From Spodoptera frugiperda (taxonomy: Eukaryota; Arthropoda; Insecta; Lepidoptera; Noctuidae): a stretch of DNA of 64,000 bases. This document shows positions 46,673 through 57,860 of this stretch, in pieces. The number at the start of each line of letters is the position of its first letter. The stretch's first letter is position 1. Where the stretch lies: assembly GCF_023101765.2 (NCBI RefSeq), contig NC_064214.1:9182001-9246000 (forward strand), in the 5' to 3' direction. The translations under genes and the position numbers were made by a program. The notes under the pieces were generated by a model that worked only from the letters and a program-made list of their open reading frames with translations, was not told the DNA's origin and searched no databases.

Positions 46673-48892
46673 AATTAATGACTGTTTAACATCATTGGTC
46701 CGATTTCTCGAGTATAATATAAACAGTTTTTGTAGCTAGCCGAAAGCATCAAAGGTCTAAATATCTGGGTAAGAATGTGAATCACGCTTAGTGATATATG
46801 AGTTCTGAATTGTGTAGGCTAGGTGGTGATCGTTCCATGTAAAACACTGATAATAATTAGCCAAAACGAATTGAAACAAGTACATGAGAAAGAAAGACCG
46901 ATTAAAAAAATTGAGACAAAAATCTTCGAATCTTACTTCTAATTACAAATATCTGTCTCAAGAAACTCTCGTGTTTGGCAGTCACAGCTACACATGTGTC
47001 ATTTCAATCGACGAGACAATCTTAAAGTCTCTTAAAGAGCATAATTTATACGTACAAATATAATCTTTATGTCACTTTATACACATGAATCTTTATCTTC
47101 ATTATTATTAATTAGTCTCGAGATAATCGCTGTTATATTAATGAATAATGTCATTGTGGTCTTAATCTCACATTGAATACATGCGTGACCTTCTGATAAA
47201 GTCTTTTGGTACTTAATCACTGGACTTTAGGTCAGATTTTGAGACCTAAAAGTGACCTTACGTGCACTGTGTAATACAGTCAAATATATCTTCTCAAAGA
47301 TTTCGTTCATACTACATATATTACGTTTAGTTAATGGGTGACTACGGATGGTTGACTGTTCCAGAGATCTTTATAGACAACCAATCAGATACAAGTCAAA
47401 TCATTGGCGTTGAAGGAGAGTATCTACTAGATATCAAACTTCGTGATTCTTTGTGATCGATCGTCAAGCTGATTACCACAAGACTGCTGCAACAATCAAC
47501 CAAAGTGTGGTCTGTACTCTAGTCAACCAACCACATGTATGACCACATAATTATGACTGAGTAGCCCTAAAAATGTATCTGTATCTCTGCCAACTACCAA
47601 GATAATATAATTATATATAAATACGTATTGCTGTTTAAAATAATGACTTAATAAAATACATATAAATCTCTTTATCGCTTTGGCTACGAAGGTCAGACAT
47701 TCATACAGTGTTTTAAACCTGGGTTTATACAGTTTGACAGAGTGCTTCTATTCATGTCCTAACGATAATCTTCAGCGCTTCAGTAATTAATGGTAGTTTG
47801 TAAGATAACGCTGAATTTATTGCTATTCTACGAAAAAAGAATAATATTGCTTTTGCGTGTGGTTTTACTTCTGTTAATAGGTAAGATATCTTTGAAAATT
47901 AACATACTTACTAGTTTTTTTTAACGTTGATAAGTCTGTGTTTGGCCACCAACCCGCTTACTGCCAGGACGGCGAAGCGAAGATGTGGCCGAAGATGGAG
48001 CATACAGACTTAGAAAGTACCTCGAAAAGACCCGGGTTGTATTTCTCAGGAAAAATAGAATTAATTAGTTTAATTTTAAATGTGCTTACTACAACTAGGA
48101 TTTTGTCCAGATTGATTTTATTCCTGATTGACTGTCTAAAATGATTTCCAGATTAACTTCCATACAAAAAATCAGTAATATTTTGCAACGAGACGGTTAC
48201 TGGATCCCTCATTATCATTATACCCATTTTCCGACCACCGAGATATTCTACCATATCTTTCGCAAATCAGTAGGATCTTTACTTGAATGGATATTATAGC
48301 AGTTTACTATAAACTAGGTCTTAAATATATTTCATGCAAAATATTCGTGTTGTTGGCTCAATTAGGCCCCCCTAGTCTTATCAGTTGAATCATCTAGCTA
48401 TGTATGAGTGAAGATAAGAGGATTAGTTCACTATCTGTAATTGGTAATCTGGTCAAGTAATTGACTATGTAATAATGCTGTAGGACCTATACACCTATGC
48501 TCTACCTGTTAGATGTTTATGAGTTAGTTGTAAATCATTTCTTTAGGGAAAATCTCTTTGAGATCTTTCAAGTCTAATCATAAATATGTACTTTCAGCAA
48601 AAAAATAAGCTAGAAGTAAATATTGGAATTTTCTTTCTACTGTTATTAGTCGAGTAGTCGCGAGACTGACTTTCAGGCTAACTAAGGTCTCAGTGTTTGA
48701 TCACAGGTTTGATGTCCAGGCCAAGTAAAGAATTAATAGGTTTTCATTCAATATTAATTGTGCTATAGGCTGTGTAGTAATACTGTTGAATAAAGTATAT
48801 TTTTTTTAAAGAGAGCCGCCCTTCATGTCCATTACCACCTCAGTTTTATTAAGTCAGTTTATATCCTTCTCCTAAGTCGTAAATCGTAACAA
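46673..48892. other. Gene-free stretch
   Basis: Only repeat Q at 47.9 kb; a possible degenerate tRNA-like SINE near 48,650-48,760 is too weak to call. Confidence 0.45.
47925..47980 (+). repeat. Dispersed repeat Q, copy 1
   Basis: AACGTTGATAAGTCTG then GGCCACCAACC then TACTGCCAGGACGG; inverse of 50,508-50,565. Confidence 0.6.
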
Positions 48893-48990
48893 AATCACAT
48901 CAGCTAAACGCGAGATAATCGCGCACAAACATACGTACATACATACAGGTTTAACTGAGAACCTCCTTTTTTAAGTCAGTTAAAAAGACA
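48893..48990 (-). repeat. Dispersed repeat family O, copy 1
   Basis: Contains AACGCGAGATAATCGCG and ACCTCCTTTTTTAA; inverse of 53,417-53,717. Confidence 0.55.
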
Positions 48991-49328
48991 CTAAGCATAC
49001 CTAGAGATAACAATTTACCATTTTGTGCACTTTTGTATATCCTTTCAAAGAACATCCAAATAATACGTTAAATAATGCGAATTCTCAAACAGTTAATTAA
49101 GGAATTCCTATAACTTCGCCTTCAGTTTATCAAGTCGAAGTCTTATTAATGCTTTATTTGCTAACATGGAGTTTACGTAAAGTTCCCAACTTTCGTCTGT
49201 ATTAGTCTCATCTTATTTATTATTTGTTTGTTGATCTGTGTTCGTTGTGATTTAATTATGTGCTTTGTTGTGTGAGTTGGGTAAGCAGGGAAGAAGCTGT
49301 TTTGTTTCGTCATCAAAAATAGCATATA

Positions 49329-49440
49329 AATGGGCCACTGCTGATCAAAGGTCTCTTCTCATAGGAAGAAGGTTTCAGTAATAATCACCACGCTGGCTCA
49401 ATGCTATTTCAAACTTCTATAATTGTTATTCTATTATCAA
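49329..49440 (+). mobile_element. Retroelement family J fragment
   Basis: GGGCCACTGCTGATCAAAGG and ATCACCACGCTGGCTCAATG. Confidence 0.65.
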
Positions 49441-49555
49441 TTCTACGTGTAGCAGTAAGGGGGAGGCCATTCTTCAAAAGTTGACGTCTCTCGGCTGATG
49501 ATGATGATAATTATTATAATGTCAAAACTTACTTATAAGTAGACATTATTACTGA

Positions 49556-49612
49556 TTGAAATTTGGAACAGAGGTGGATCATGGTCTGGAAGCCGCTGGC
49601 AGAAGCTACATA
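49556..49612 (+). mobile_element. RTE-like LINE tail end
   Basis: The last about 55 bp (GGAAGCCGCTGGCAGAAGCTA), cut by the MITE inserted at 49,616. Confidence 0.55.
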
Positions 49613-49615
49613 ATA

Positions 49616-50036
49616 TACAATGTGATAGGGTTGGGACTTCTAACCCGTTAAGGCTGAGTACTACATCTAATTTTATCGACAAAAAAAATAAAATGGGGGG
49701 TTGAACCCCTAATTGAAAATATTGAAAAATAGTGATTTTTTCGGTAAAAATAATTCACAAATTATTTTTATCTTACCAAAACATTATCAAACATATGAAA
49801 AAAGTAATGAATTAGTTAGCCAGGGTTATTAGCTACTGTTTGTCGTATTTTTTTGGTTCTACGACGCATACAACCTTTGATATCAAAAAAAGTAAAAAAA
49901 AATATTAAAATAGCCATAATTTTTCCCCCTAAAAATTATGGCTATTTCGACCACTTCGACCCCCGACTTTTGTCGATAAAATTAGATGTAGAACTCAGCC
50001 TTAACGGGTTAGAAGTCTCGCCCCTATCACATTGTA
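49616..50036 (+). mobile_element. MITE family F, copy 3
   Basis: TA-flanked, inserted in an RTE-like tail. It differs inside: CCATAATTTTTCCCCC is followed by its own inverse, replacing part of the GGGGGAGGGG segment. Confidence 0.85.
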
Positions 50037-50304
50037 TAGTGTTATAAGTTAAAATTAATAAATAAATCACATTCCACATAAATATCTATTCTTAATTTAT
50101 TATCTACAACATTCTTAATACACTAAACCTGTTTAGAAATTAGTTCACAAACTTTAACGCGTGCTTACTTATTTACGATTAGATAGTGTATCTAGTCTAA
50201 AAATTCTACATATATACATACATACGTAGGTAAGTGTACCTAATATGTACCTAAACTAGGTAATCAGTTATCACTAGCTAATTGATAATTATAGAATTAG
50301 AAAT

Positions 50305-50470
50305 CACACTAATATTATAAATGTGAAAGTTTGTTTGTTTGGATGTTTGGATGTTTGTCCGTCAATCACGCTAAAACTACTGAACGGATTTTGATGAAAT
50401 TTGGTATACAGACAGGGTATGAGCTGATTTGGGTGAGAGAACCTTTCCTCACCAGAACGCGAGCCAAGCT
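50305..50470 (+). mobile_element. RTE-like LINE 3' tail, variant 2
   Basis: Typical run: AATATTATAAATGTGAAAG, CTACTGAACGGATTTTGATG, ATACAGACAGGGTATGAGCT. Confidence 0.7.
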
Positions 50471-50507
50471 AGTGAGCAGAAGATAGTTCTTTTAATAAAT
50501 GTGTGCT

Positions 50508-50565
50508 TCACCGTCCTGGCAGTAAGCCGGTTGGTGGCCAAACGCAGACTTATCAACGTTAAAAA
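50508..50565 (-). repeat. Dispersed repeat Q, copy 2
   Basis: CCGTCCTGGCAGTAAGCCGG and CTTATCAACGTT, reverse of the 47.9 kb copy. Confidence 0.6.
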
Positions 50566-52699
50566 AATGTGTAAACGTATATGATAAATAATACATTAGA
50601 AATTCTCATTGCCATATAGTGTTGTGACATCGTAGAATTATGAATATTAACATAAATATATTTACATGGCAATACACATAACAAATTATACTTTTATATA
50701 ATACTTGATAACTTGTATAGTGTTTCGTATTCAATGCCTATAGGGAAAGATGAAAATCCTCATCTATTATACACTTCACATTATTTTCTTTTTTTCGCGG
50801 CGTAAAGTTAGAAATCATTACAGCCGTTTTCGAGGAAGCGGTTAAAAAGATACTTACAAATGTTATTGATTAGTTATTAAAATATGCTAATAAAATTGCA
50901 TTTTTATTTAAATGATCGCCTCAGATTCAGTTTTGATTACAACATTTTCCAGTAAAAAAGCAATAAGAAAATTAGTGAAAATGTTCTCTTGATTAGTAAA
51001 TAACTAATTATGTATTGTTTTCTAGATTTTAAAACAGAGAACAATGCAATTACTAACAGATATTTTTTTTAATTATGTCTCTTCCGTGGATTGTGGAGAA
51101 AAACCGATTAATAAAAATGTATTTACTAGTTAATGTAATAACAAATATTGGTTTAATACGAAGCCAATTGCCGGTGAGTGGAACAGTATTAATTAATTAA
51201 ATTGCACCAGTTTTTATAGCACGCACTCGACATTCCGCTGTTTGTCCGCTCTCCAATGGAAACGTACACAGTACACACTACTCACATGTGAAATTCAACC
51301 ATATGTACATACATACGTATTTGGTTTAAGTTTTAATTGTCAAGCAATAATATAGTAGATACCTAAAACAACTAAAATTTTATACCACAAAGTTTAAAAG
51401 TATAGATGTTTTCGACTATTACGTATTACATCGCACTAGTAACTCAAAATTTCTGTAACATTCGATTTTAATATAATCTGGCGTTGCAAAATATACTCTA
51501 CAACCAAAGAACTAATCTATAAGAACTTGCAGTTTTTAGATTCGGTCACTTACATTCTAAGGGTGCGACATAATCTTATACCCTCTTAACTATTTCAAGC
51601 GAAATTGTTAGTTTCATTAGCCGATCTCAATTCAAAAATCTTTGGATCGATCTTCATTTTTGGCAGAAACTCTAAAGAACTAATGCCAAAAATCGATCTT
51701 AATCTAAAGATTTTACAGTTATTCAAAAATCACAACAGAAGGATGACTTAAGTTTTTAAACTGACCTGGTCATTAGTAACATAATTAGAACTCAAAACAG
51801 GATATTGACAACAGTGCCGAAATGATGTTAAAAGAAAGACTTATCAAAAGAGTTTGTCTAACCTATTATACCGGTTAAATCGTACACGAAATAGCTCAAA
51901 CTGGTGATAGTAACAAACGAATAGCATTACTGCCTAAAATCGCAGAGATTTGGTTGACAATAGACGGTAACAAGCCTATACTGAGGGTTAACGAAACGAA
52001 AATATTATTGCAACACAGTCATTTCATTGTTGCAACATACTATTGCAGACTAAAAGAATTAAACAAGCCTGAGTCAAAAAGGTAAAGTCTGAAAAAAGGT
52101 TTAAAATAAATATGGATCATAATTTTGTAAAAAAAATAACAAGCTTCGAGATTTTCAATGTATTTAATTTCGTTTTGTTAGTTTTTATTGTAAAAAGAAG
52201 TAGATCTACAGCCTATTACATCAGGTTTTGTTAGACCCGGAGCTTGAAGTTAACAACACCTCACGATAGGTAATCTACCCAAAGTTACCGAAAAAAATAT
52301 CGATACAAAAGTTCAAATGTTTTAAAAATAAACTGCTAAACAATTTTAAACCTTATTGAAACTAGCTAAAAATAAGTTTACGATGACAAAGATCAAGTCT
52401 CAGATTGATCTATGAGCAACAAAACTCAATCGTCCTCTTTGACTGCATTGACATTCGCTCCTTATCGAAAACCAAATATTGTGATTCATTCACAAGAATT
52501 AACGTTGCAAAATAATCTTTATTTACATTCCGATACGTGTCATAATAGTTGTTTGATTGGATTTGATACTACAATGTCTACTGCATAATAGAAAGATAGG
52601 TTTTATTTTTCGTGCTTCAAATACAGATCGGTGATCGCTTATTGATTGAATGATTGATAATATTTATCATCGTTATCGGGCAAAACACCTACATCCTCC
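50566..52699. other. Gene-free AT-rich stretch
   Basis: Holds the imperfect inverted repeat at 51.6 kb and an isolated minus-strand TATAAAAA near 51,215 with no supported exon after it. Confidence 0.45.
51634..51714. repeat. Imperfect inverted repeat
   Basis: Arms 51634-51664 and 51684-51714 (AAAATCTTTGGATCG ... and inverse) with about six mismatches. Confidence 0.6.
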
Positions 52700-52937
52700 A
52701 CCTACATCCCATTAGATATTGATATTCTATGCGGGTATGAATGGGACCGTCGATAGAGGGCGCCCTAGACGCCCAGATTGGCGATGTATTAAAGAAGGGC
52801 CAAATTAAAAGTACCCTTAACCGACGAGCATGCATGTAAAGACTGATGACTGTTGATGAAGCGAAAGAGGTAAGTAAGATTTGTAGCAATTGGTGTTTCA
52901 TGGGAGACAGGCGTGAGGTTATGTATGTATGTATGTA
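52700..52937 (+). mobile_element. LINE 3' end with (ATGT)n tail
   Basis: GC-richer body with GGCGATGTATTAAAGAAGGG and GATGAAGCGAAAGAGGTAAG, ending GGCGTGAGGTT plus ATGT repeats. A simple-repeat tail is typical of several insect LINE clades. Confidence 0.65.
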
Positions 52938-53416
52938 GTATCTCTACGCATGTTTTGTATCCAAAGGTCTTGGGATACAGTTAGATCACTGAAACTTTAA
53001 AGGATACTTTGATATAATTTAACCTGATTTAATTTTATTTAATTATTTATTTATGCCGTGTGTTCTTGATTCAATGCATGCTGTGATGTCCTTCAAATGT
53101 TGTGCATTGGTAATAAGATTACTAATATCTAATTTTAAGTTAATGTTAATTATGTAGCAACAACTGGATGTCCAAATAAATAAATACTTCCAATCTATAT
53201 AGGTCTGCCAATTATTTTATTTATTCCTTTTGATGCATTTTATGATTATATTGTTAAAGTACGATTTATAGTAGTTATTATGAAAATAATAAACTTCAAA
53301 ATTCACGGTCAAGTCCACAACAGGCTCACGTTTTGTGAACCGTAACATTTTCTTTTAAACCGTAACTGAAAACGTGAACCGCGCCTGCGCTTAAATTAGT
53401 TACGTTAGTTTCGATT

Positions 53417-53717
53417 TTTAACCGATTAAAAAGGAGGTGAAGTTTGACCGGCATGTACCTATGTTTGCACGCGATTATCTCGCGTTTCGCTCAACCGATT
53501 TTGATGCGGTTTTCAAAAGAATCTTAGTTACAATTAGGAGCAGGTTTTAGTGTATAGGTAGTAATATTAGTAGTAGTAGTACGTAGCTTAGCATCAGTGG
53601 AAACGGTCACATAGTTTCACAGCTTAGCTAGCACATCTTCGGAGCATAGCTATATAGCACATTTCTGGTGGAAAAGCACCCTTGGCCAGCTATATAATAT
53701 TGAAGTCGGTTTTCTTA
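53417..53717 (+). repeat. Dispersed repeat family O, copy 2, split by a MITE
   Basis: AAAAAGGAGGTGAAGTTTG, CGCGATTATCTCGCGTTTCG, and GAAGTCGGTTTTCTT after the inserted MITE half at 53,582-53,683. Confidence 0.55.
53582..53683. mobile_element. MITE family I, right half
   Basis: Ends TTTCTGGTGGAAAAGCACCC; inserted in repeat O copy 2. Confidence 0.7.
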
Positions 53718-54148
53718 AACGTAGTTCATGGAAGTTATTATCAATATATATAGATTTACCAAATAATCATTATAACAAGACTGTATTTAATTTAAGTGCT
53801 ATTAATAACTGCCCTGTTTTGCTTTTTGCGGAATAAATCGCGTGGTGATATGTTATCTTTTATCACGAAGTAGACTAAAGGAAATCCGTAGTGTCAAGGA
53901 TAGACTTTTCTGATTATAAAATCATCTAGAACCGTCAGAAAAGCTAAAAGTATAAAAGTTAAGCAAGATTGAATGTTGGTCTAACTAACCTCGGAAACGG
54001 CTGGTACTAATAAGATAGTATTTTTTATGTAGGATAGTCCATTTATTAAGGAAATAACCTGAACCTAATAAACTCTGATCTTCAACTTGTCTGCCAAGCT
54101 AGAAGATTAAGATTATGGCAAACCGGATTATGTATTGATGGAGGTTCA

Positions 54149-54440
54149 CTTTTTTTTAGGGGTAAAATCTATTTAAAGACTTCTCCCGCCTTGGACAAGA
54201 GAAAGTGTCAGACTCTTATTGACTAAAAACCACCCCGTTCCTACTTCTGCTTTTTGAGCCGGAGCCCCAGTAACCCGCTAGGTAGTCCGCAGGCTTGCAT
54301 CAGGCATCTGCCCTACTGGGCCCTATCTGTGGTGGTCTGATGGGTTTTTGGCCATGACTGCTTTGCAGAAAGGGGAGACGGACTCCCTCGCTCCGCAACA
54401 TGGCCTGAACCAATGCCGGACGCGAGAATGCAGAACCTAA
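54149..54440 (-). mobile_element. R1-like LINE 3' end, long form
   Basis: Extends past the usual break into the GGGGAGACGG region, which corresponds to the end of the polymerase reading frame. Confidence 0.8.
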
Positions 54441-54899
54441 CATTACAAGTTAGGGGTTAGTTTAGGTTTTGGTGTTTATATTTCCTTAGGAACAGATAGT
54501 GAGTGAAGTCGCGTGTTAAAGCCAGTTTAAACGTTAATTTAATGATTGATTTAACTGTTACATTGAACTCTCGTGCAACGATTAACATAAGACCTTCAGT
54601 TAAAATGAACCAGTAATAAAATAACCGATCCAGTTTACGTTGAATATTAATTTTATACAGTGGAGTATTTAGTTTCCTTGATCAAATTATTTAGTTCAAT
54701 GATTTTAATAAAAACGTTCTAGAATGTTTACGGGTAATTAAAGTTATGTTTTAGTTTGTATTTGTTATAAATTGCATTTAACAATTTAATGGCTGCTTAT
54801 ACTAACCATTTCTAGACCATCAAAAGTTTCTTAGCATGACGTAGCACCTAAACTAACCCCTTACTCCTACTGTTAGGTGCCACTTGTTCTTGTGTGAGG

Positions 54900-55172
54900 C
54901 ATTAGTTCAGGCCACTGGGTGGAGTGAAGGGAATTGGGATGCCGTCTTCTCCTTCTGCGAAGCTGTCATGCTCAAAGATCCATCAGACCACCACAGATGA
55001 GGCCCAGTCGGGCTGAGTCCTGATCCGGAGCTGCTTGCGGGTTTACCGGGGCTCTGTCTCGAAAAGCAGAAGTAGGAATGGTGTAGTTATTAGTTAGTAA
55101 GAGTCTGACATGCCCTCTTGCCTCATCCAAGGCGGGAGAAGTCATTGGATGACTTTACCCCCCTTATAAAAA
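54900..55172 (+). mobile_element. R1-like LINE 3' end, long form
   Basis: Opens with frame NWDAVFSFCEAVMLKD, the C-terminal end of the element's polymerase, then the 3' UTR. It faces the 54,149-54,440 copy head to head. Confidence 0.8.
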
Positions 55173-55573
55173 TCTATATTATGTATATTGTTTATTTTTC
55201 TTTTACATGAACGTTAATGGATTCATTCCGTACTCTCTCGTATGACTCACGACTCTTATTTGACGCTTCATCTTAATTCCTTTATAAATATTTTTTTTTC
55301 ACAATTGTTTATTTTTACTTTTTCATTGTATTTAAAATTACAAAATATCATACTAAAGTTAATATTAAAATTATGCGTAAGTTACATACATAAGTACAAT
55401 GTCCTTAAAGTATTTTTTTTTAATTTTTGTAACATCTGGCTTGACGACAGTGAACTCAAAAACTGTTTATGTATCTACTACTGACAAAGGAATATAAACT
55501 TTATTACAATAGTGTTTAATAATATTTTTAAATAAACACTTACGAGTTGAATGAAACAATGTAGTTTTATTTT

Positions 55574-56314
55574 GGTGTAGTATCAGCTCGCCCCCTGGAT
55601 CTTGCCCCTTCCGATTAAAATGTTCCACTCGCCCCGTTTTTATTAATTTGGAGTTGTGGTTCGCCCCTTACGAAAATCCTTACGGGGCGAGTGAAAAATT
55701 TAACAATTAAATAATTATTTTGATGCATCGACTCGCCCCTTGCGGCATTTAAGTGTGGGAGAGCCATGCTTCAGCACGAATGGGCCGGCTCGACCGGAGT
55801 GATACCACGGCCTCACAGAAAACCGACGTGAAACAACGCTTGCGTTGTGTTTCGTTGTGTGAGTGAGGTTACCGGAGGCCCAATTCCCCCCTTCCCAATC
55901 TTCCCCATCCCCGATTCCCGAACAACAACCTTAAATTCCAGTTTTTTATTTTATAACTCCCAAAAAGCCGGCAACGCACTTGCAACGCCTCTGGTGTTTC
56001 AAGTGTCCATGGGCGGCGGCGATTGCTTGCCATCAGGTGACACGTCTGCTCGTTTACCGGCTTGTATCATAAAATTACAAAAAATCCCTTTGAAATTTTT
56101 GAAGTTTTATTGAATAAGTAGAGAGTTTTATAAGAAGCATTATTGAAGTTTTAAGAAAAAATATTCATTTAAATATTTTATAAACTTAGAGTGCTGACAG
56201 TACTTTTAACTAACCAACAATCGGGGGCGAGTTGGAGTATGTAATAATTTAAGGGGCGAGTTGATGCACTTAGGCAATCGGGGCGAGATCCAAGGGGCGA
56301 GCTGATACTACACC
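55574..56314. mobile_element. hAT-like non-autonomous element with 8-bp target-site duplication
   Basis: Ends are inverted repeats starting GGTGTAGTATCAGCTCGCC. TTTATTTT flanks both sides exactly, an 8-bp duplication as made by hAT-type transposases. Many CTCGCCCC / GGGGCGAG units sit near both ends, like subterminal transposase-binding sites. A family B SINE is nested at 55,752-56,075. No transposase is encoded. Confidence 0.8.
55752..56075 (+). mobile_element. SINE family B, best full-length copy
   Basis: Begins AGTGTGGGAGAGCCATGC, has GGCTCGACCGGAGTGATACC (B-box-like), then CGCTTGCGTTGTG, and ends in CGTTTACCGGCTT. It is nested inside a hAT-like element. Other copies in the window share this order, in whole or part. 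Confidence 0.8.
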
Positions 56315-56949
56315 TTTATTTTTAATCCTTGTTCTTATTATTAAGAATGTCATAAGATTATTAATTTAGATATTGTCAAGTTTAAAAGTTAACTTTAACA
56401 TATTTTCTCGAGAGATTCAAGTTTTTGACAAAAAAACAAAAAGGGGTAGGATGTTCTTATTTTAAGGATATTTATTATCAACTGATATAGGTAATTAAAA
56501 CATGTTTTAAAAATGGCAATGTATAATCGATTTTATTTTTGCTTTTGGCTTAAAGATACAAAACTGTTGATCGAATTTAAGGGGAAATTTTGGTACAGAA
56601 TCAACTAATATAAGTCTACTTTTAAAAGTAAAACCTTGATAATGATGAAAATTAATAAATAATTATGACATACCTTACATAAATTCAAATATGAGAATCA
56701 GTAACGGTCTTTCGAAATATTATTTTATTCTTGTTCTCAATTTGAAATAAACAATCTAGGTATTATTTCTTTTTTATTAAACCTTTTGTTCCTTTTTTAA
56801 ACACATTTGTATCCAGCCAGTTATTTTTCTTATTCTTAATTTTTAATAAACGACCAATTGTTTCTTTTTTAAATAACTTCTGTTCCTTTTTTAACGCAGT
56901 GTATCCAGCCAGTTAGTGACGGTTATTCATAAGCAACTGAGCCGAATGC

Positions 56950-57305
56950 ATGTTTGTATTCAAAGACGTGTCAGGTAAATTTTACAATACAAAACTTGCT
57001 TCGCTGTTCGAGACAATGTAGTTCTTTTGTGTGAAAAAAAAGGGATTTTTATGAGACATCTGTTTATTTTTATATAAAAGTTGTATAATAGTTGTGGGCT
57101 ATGAAAGTATTTGAGATTAAAATTAATTTGTTATGGGTGACCATTTTTTTTTCTTGTAGGCGCACGGTTTGGTATGGTATTAAACCAGTGGGACGAAATG
57201 TGTCAAAAATGTTACAAAGTTGCTTACAATCGAGTCCGTTGTCAGAAAAAATACCGTATGTTACAACAATGTGGTTACATTTACGATGTTACGTGGAATG
57301 CGTAA
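56950..57305 (+). CDS. Candidate small two-exon gene, Cys/Tyr-rich peptide, unknown family
   Basis: Exon 2 (57160-57305, stop TAA 57303-57305) follows a strong 3' splice site, a T-rich tract ending CTTGTAG. It reads 48 full codons with a coding-like composition: NQWDEMCQKCYKVAYNRVRC, then QKKYRMLQQCGYIYDVTWNA. A donor GTAAAT at 56975 ends a short upstream frame from ATG 56950 (MFVFKDVS) in the matching phase, giving 56 residues over a 185-nt intron. The Cys pattern is C-x2-C-x8-C-x10-C. No signal peptide is visible in this form, and an in-frame TGA lies just before the ATG, so the true first exon may be elsewhere. I do not recognise the family. Exon 2 is better supported than exon 1. Confidence 0.45.
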
Positions 57306-57510
57306 TCCAATTTACTCGAAACATGTATGAAAAAAAAAATCTGCTTACAAAAGGAATTATTTTTAAAAATAGACACAATTATTCGTTGTCTAGTATCGAC
57401 TAAAAATAAATAATCGATTTAAACGATCCGTACTAAATTAAGGTGCACAGGCATCACTACTCTGATTTCACATTCGAATTTTAAAATTTTTAAAAAGTTA
57501 TAATACTTAC

Positions 57511-57660
57511 TGAGAAACGGATAAATTGTACACCATGACCCAATTCACAGAACACCACGTTGGAATGTTTAGTTTATAACCTGTAGACAAGCACGGTTTC
57601 ACTTGAAAATGCACTAATTTGTACACAAAATTCTAGAATGCTGTTTGAAAAGTTGTTGGA
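57511..57660 (-). other. Candidate transcript first exon, minus strand
   Basis: About 25-30 nt after a TATA box, an AT-rich leader runs to ATG at 57536 and then eight codons plus two bases (MVYNLSVS) up to a consensus donor (CA|GTAAGTATT) at 57510. If spliced straight to the transporter exon at 30948 it would make a nine-codon upstream ORF (MVYNLSVSQ, then TAA) before the transporter ATG. It may equally be the first exon of another gene. The transcription start is an estimate. Confidence 0.45.
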
Positions 57661-57676
57661 GTTAAATTGACACGGA

Positions 57677-57860
57677 TTTTTATACGTTATTTGGGTAAGA
57701 ATGGCCGGCCGGCGAAGCGTGCGCGTCGGACTGAGGCGAAATGTCTAGCGGGCTCGGCACTGCATTGGTTCGAAGCGGCTGGTTCGTCACTCCAACGTCA
57801 TTTTTATCGCGCCACGCGCTTACGCCGTTTCCTTCACAAACCGTTTGTATCGCTTGCTTT
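57677..57860 (-). promoter_or_regulatory. Candidate minus-strand promoter: TATA box and GC-rich proximal region
   Basis: TATAAAAA on the minus strand at 57684-57677, preceded by an unusually GC- and CpG-rich block (57,690-57,860) that includes GGCCGGCCGG and an inverted CCAAT element. The rest of the area is strongly AT-rich. This matches a core promoter feeding the candidate exon at 57,511-57,660. Confidence 0.45.

Noticed and set aside
51205..51260. Minus-strand TATAAAAA with CCATTGG upstream
   Set aside because: Looks like a core promoter, but no leader, donor site or GC-rich block follows; left as chance in AT-rich DNA.
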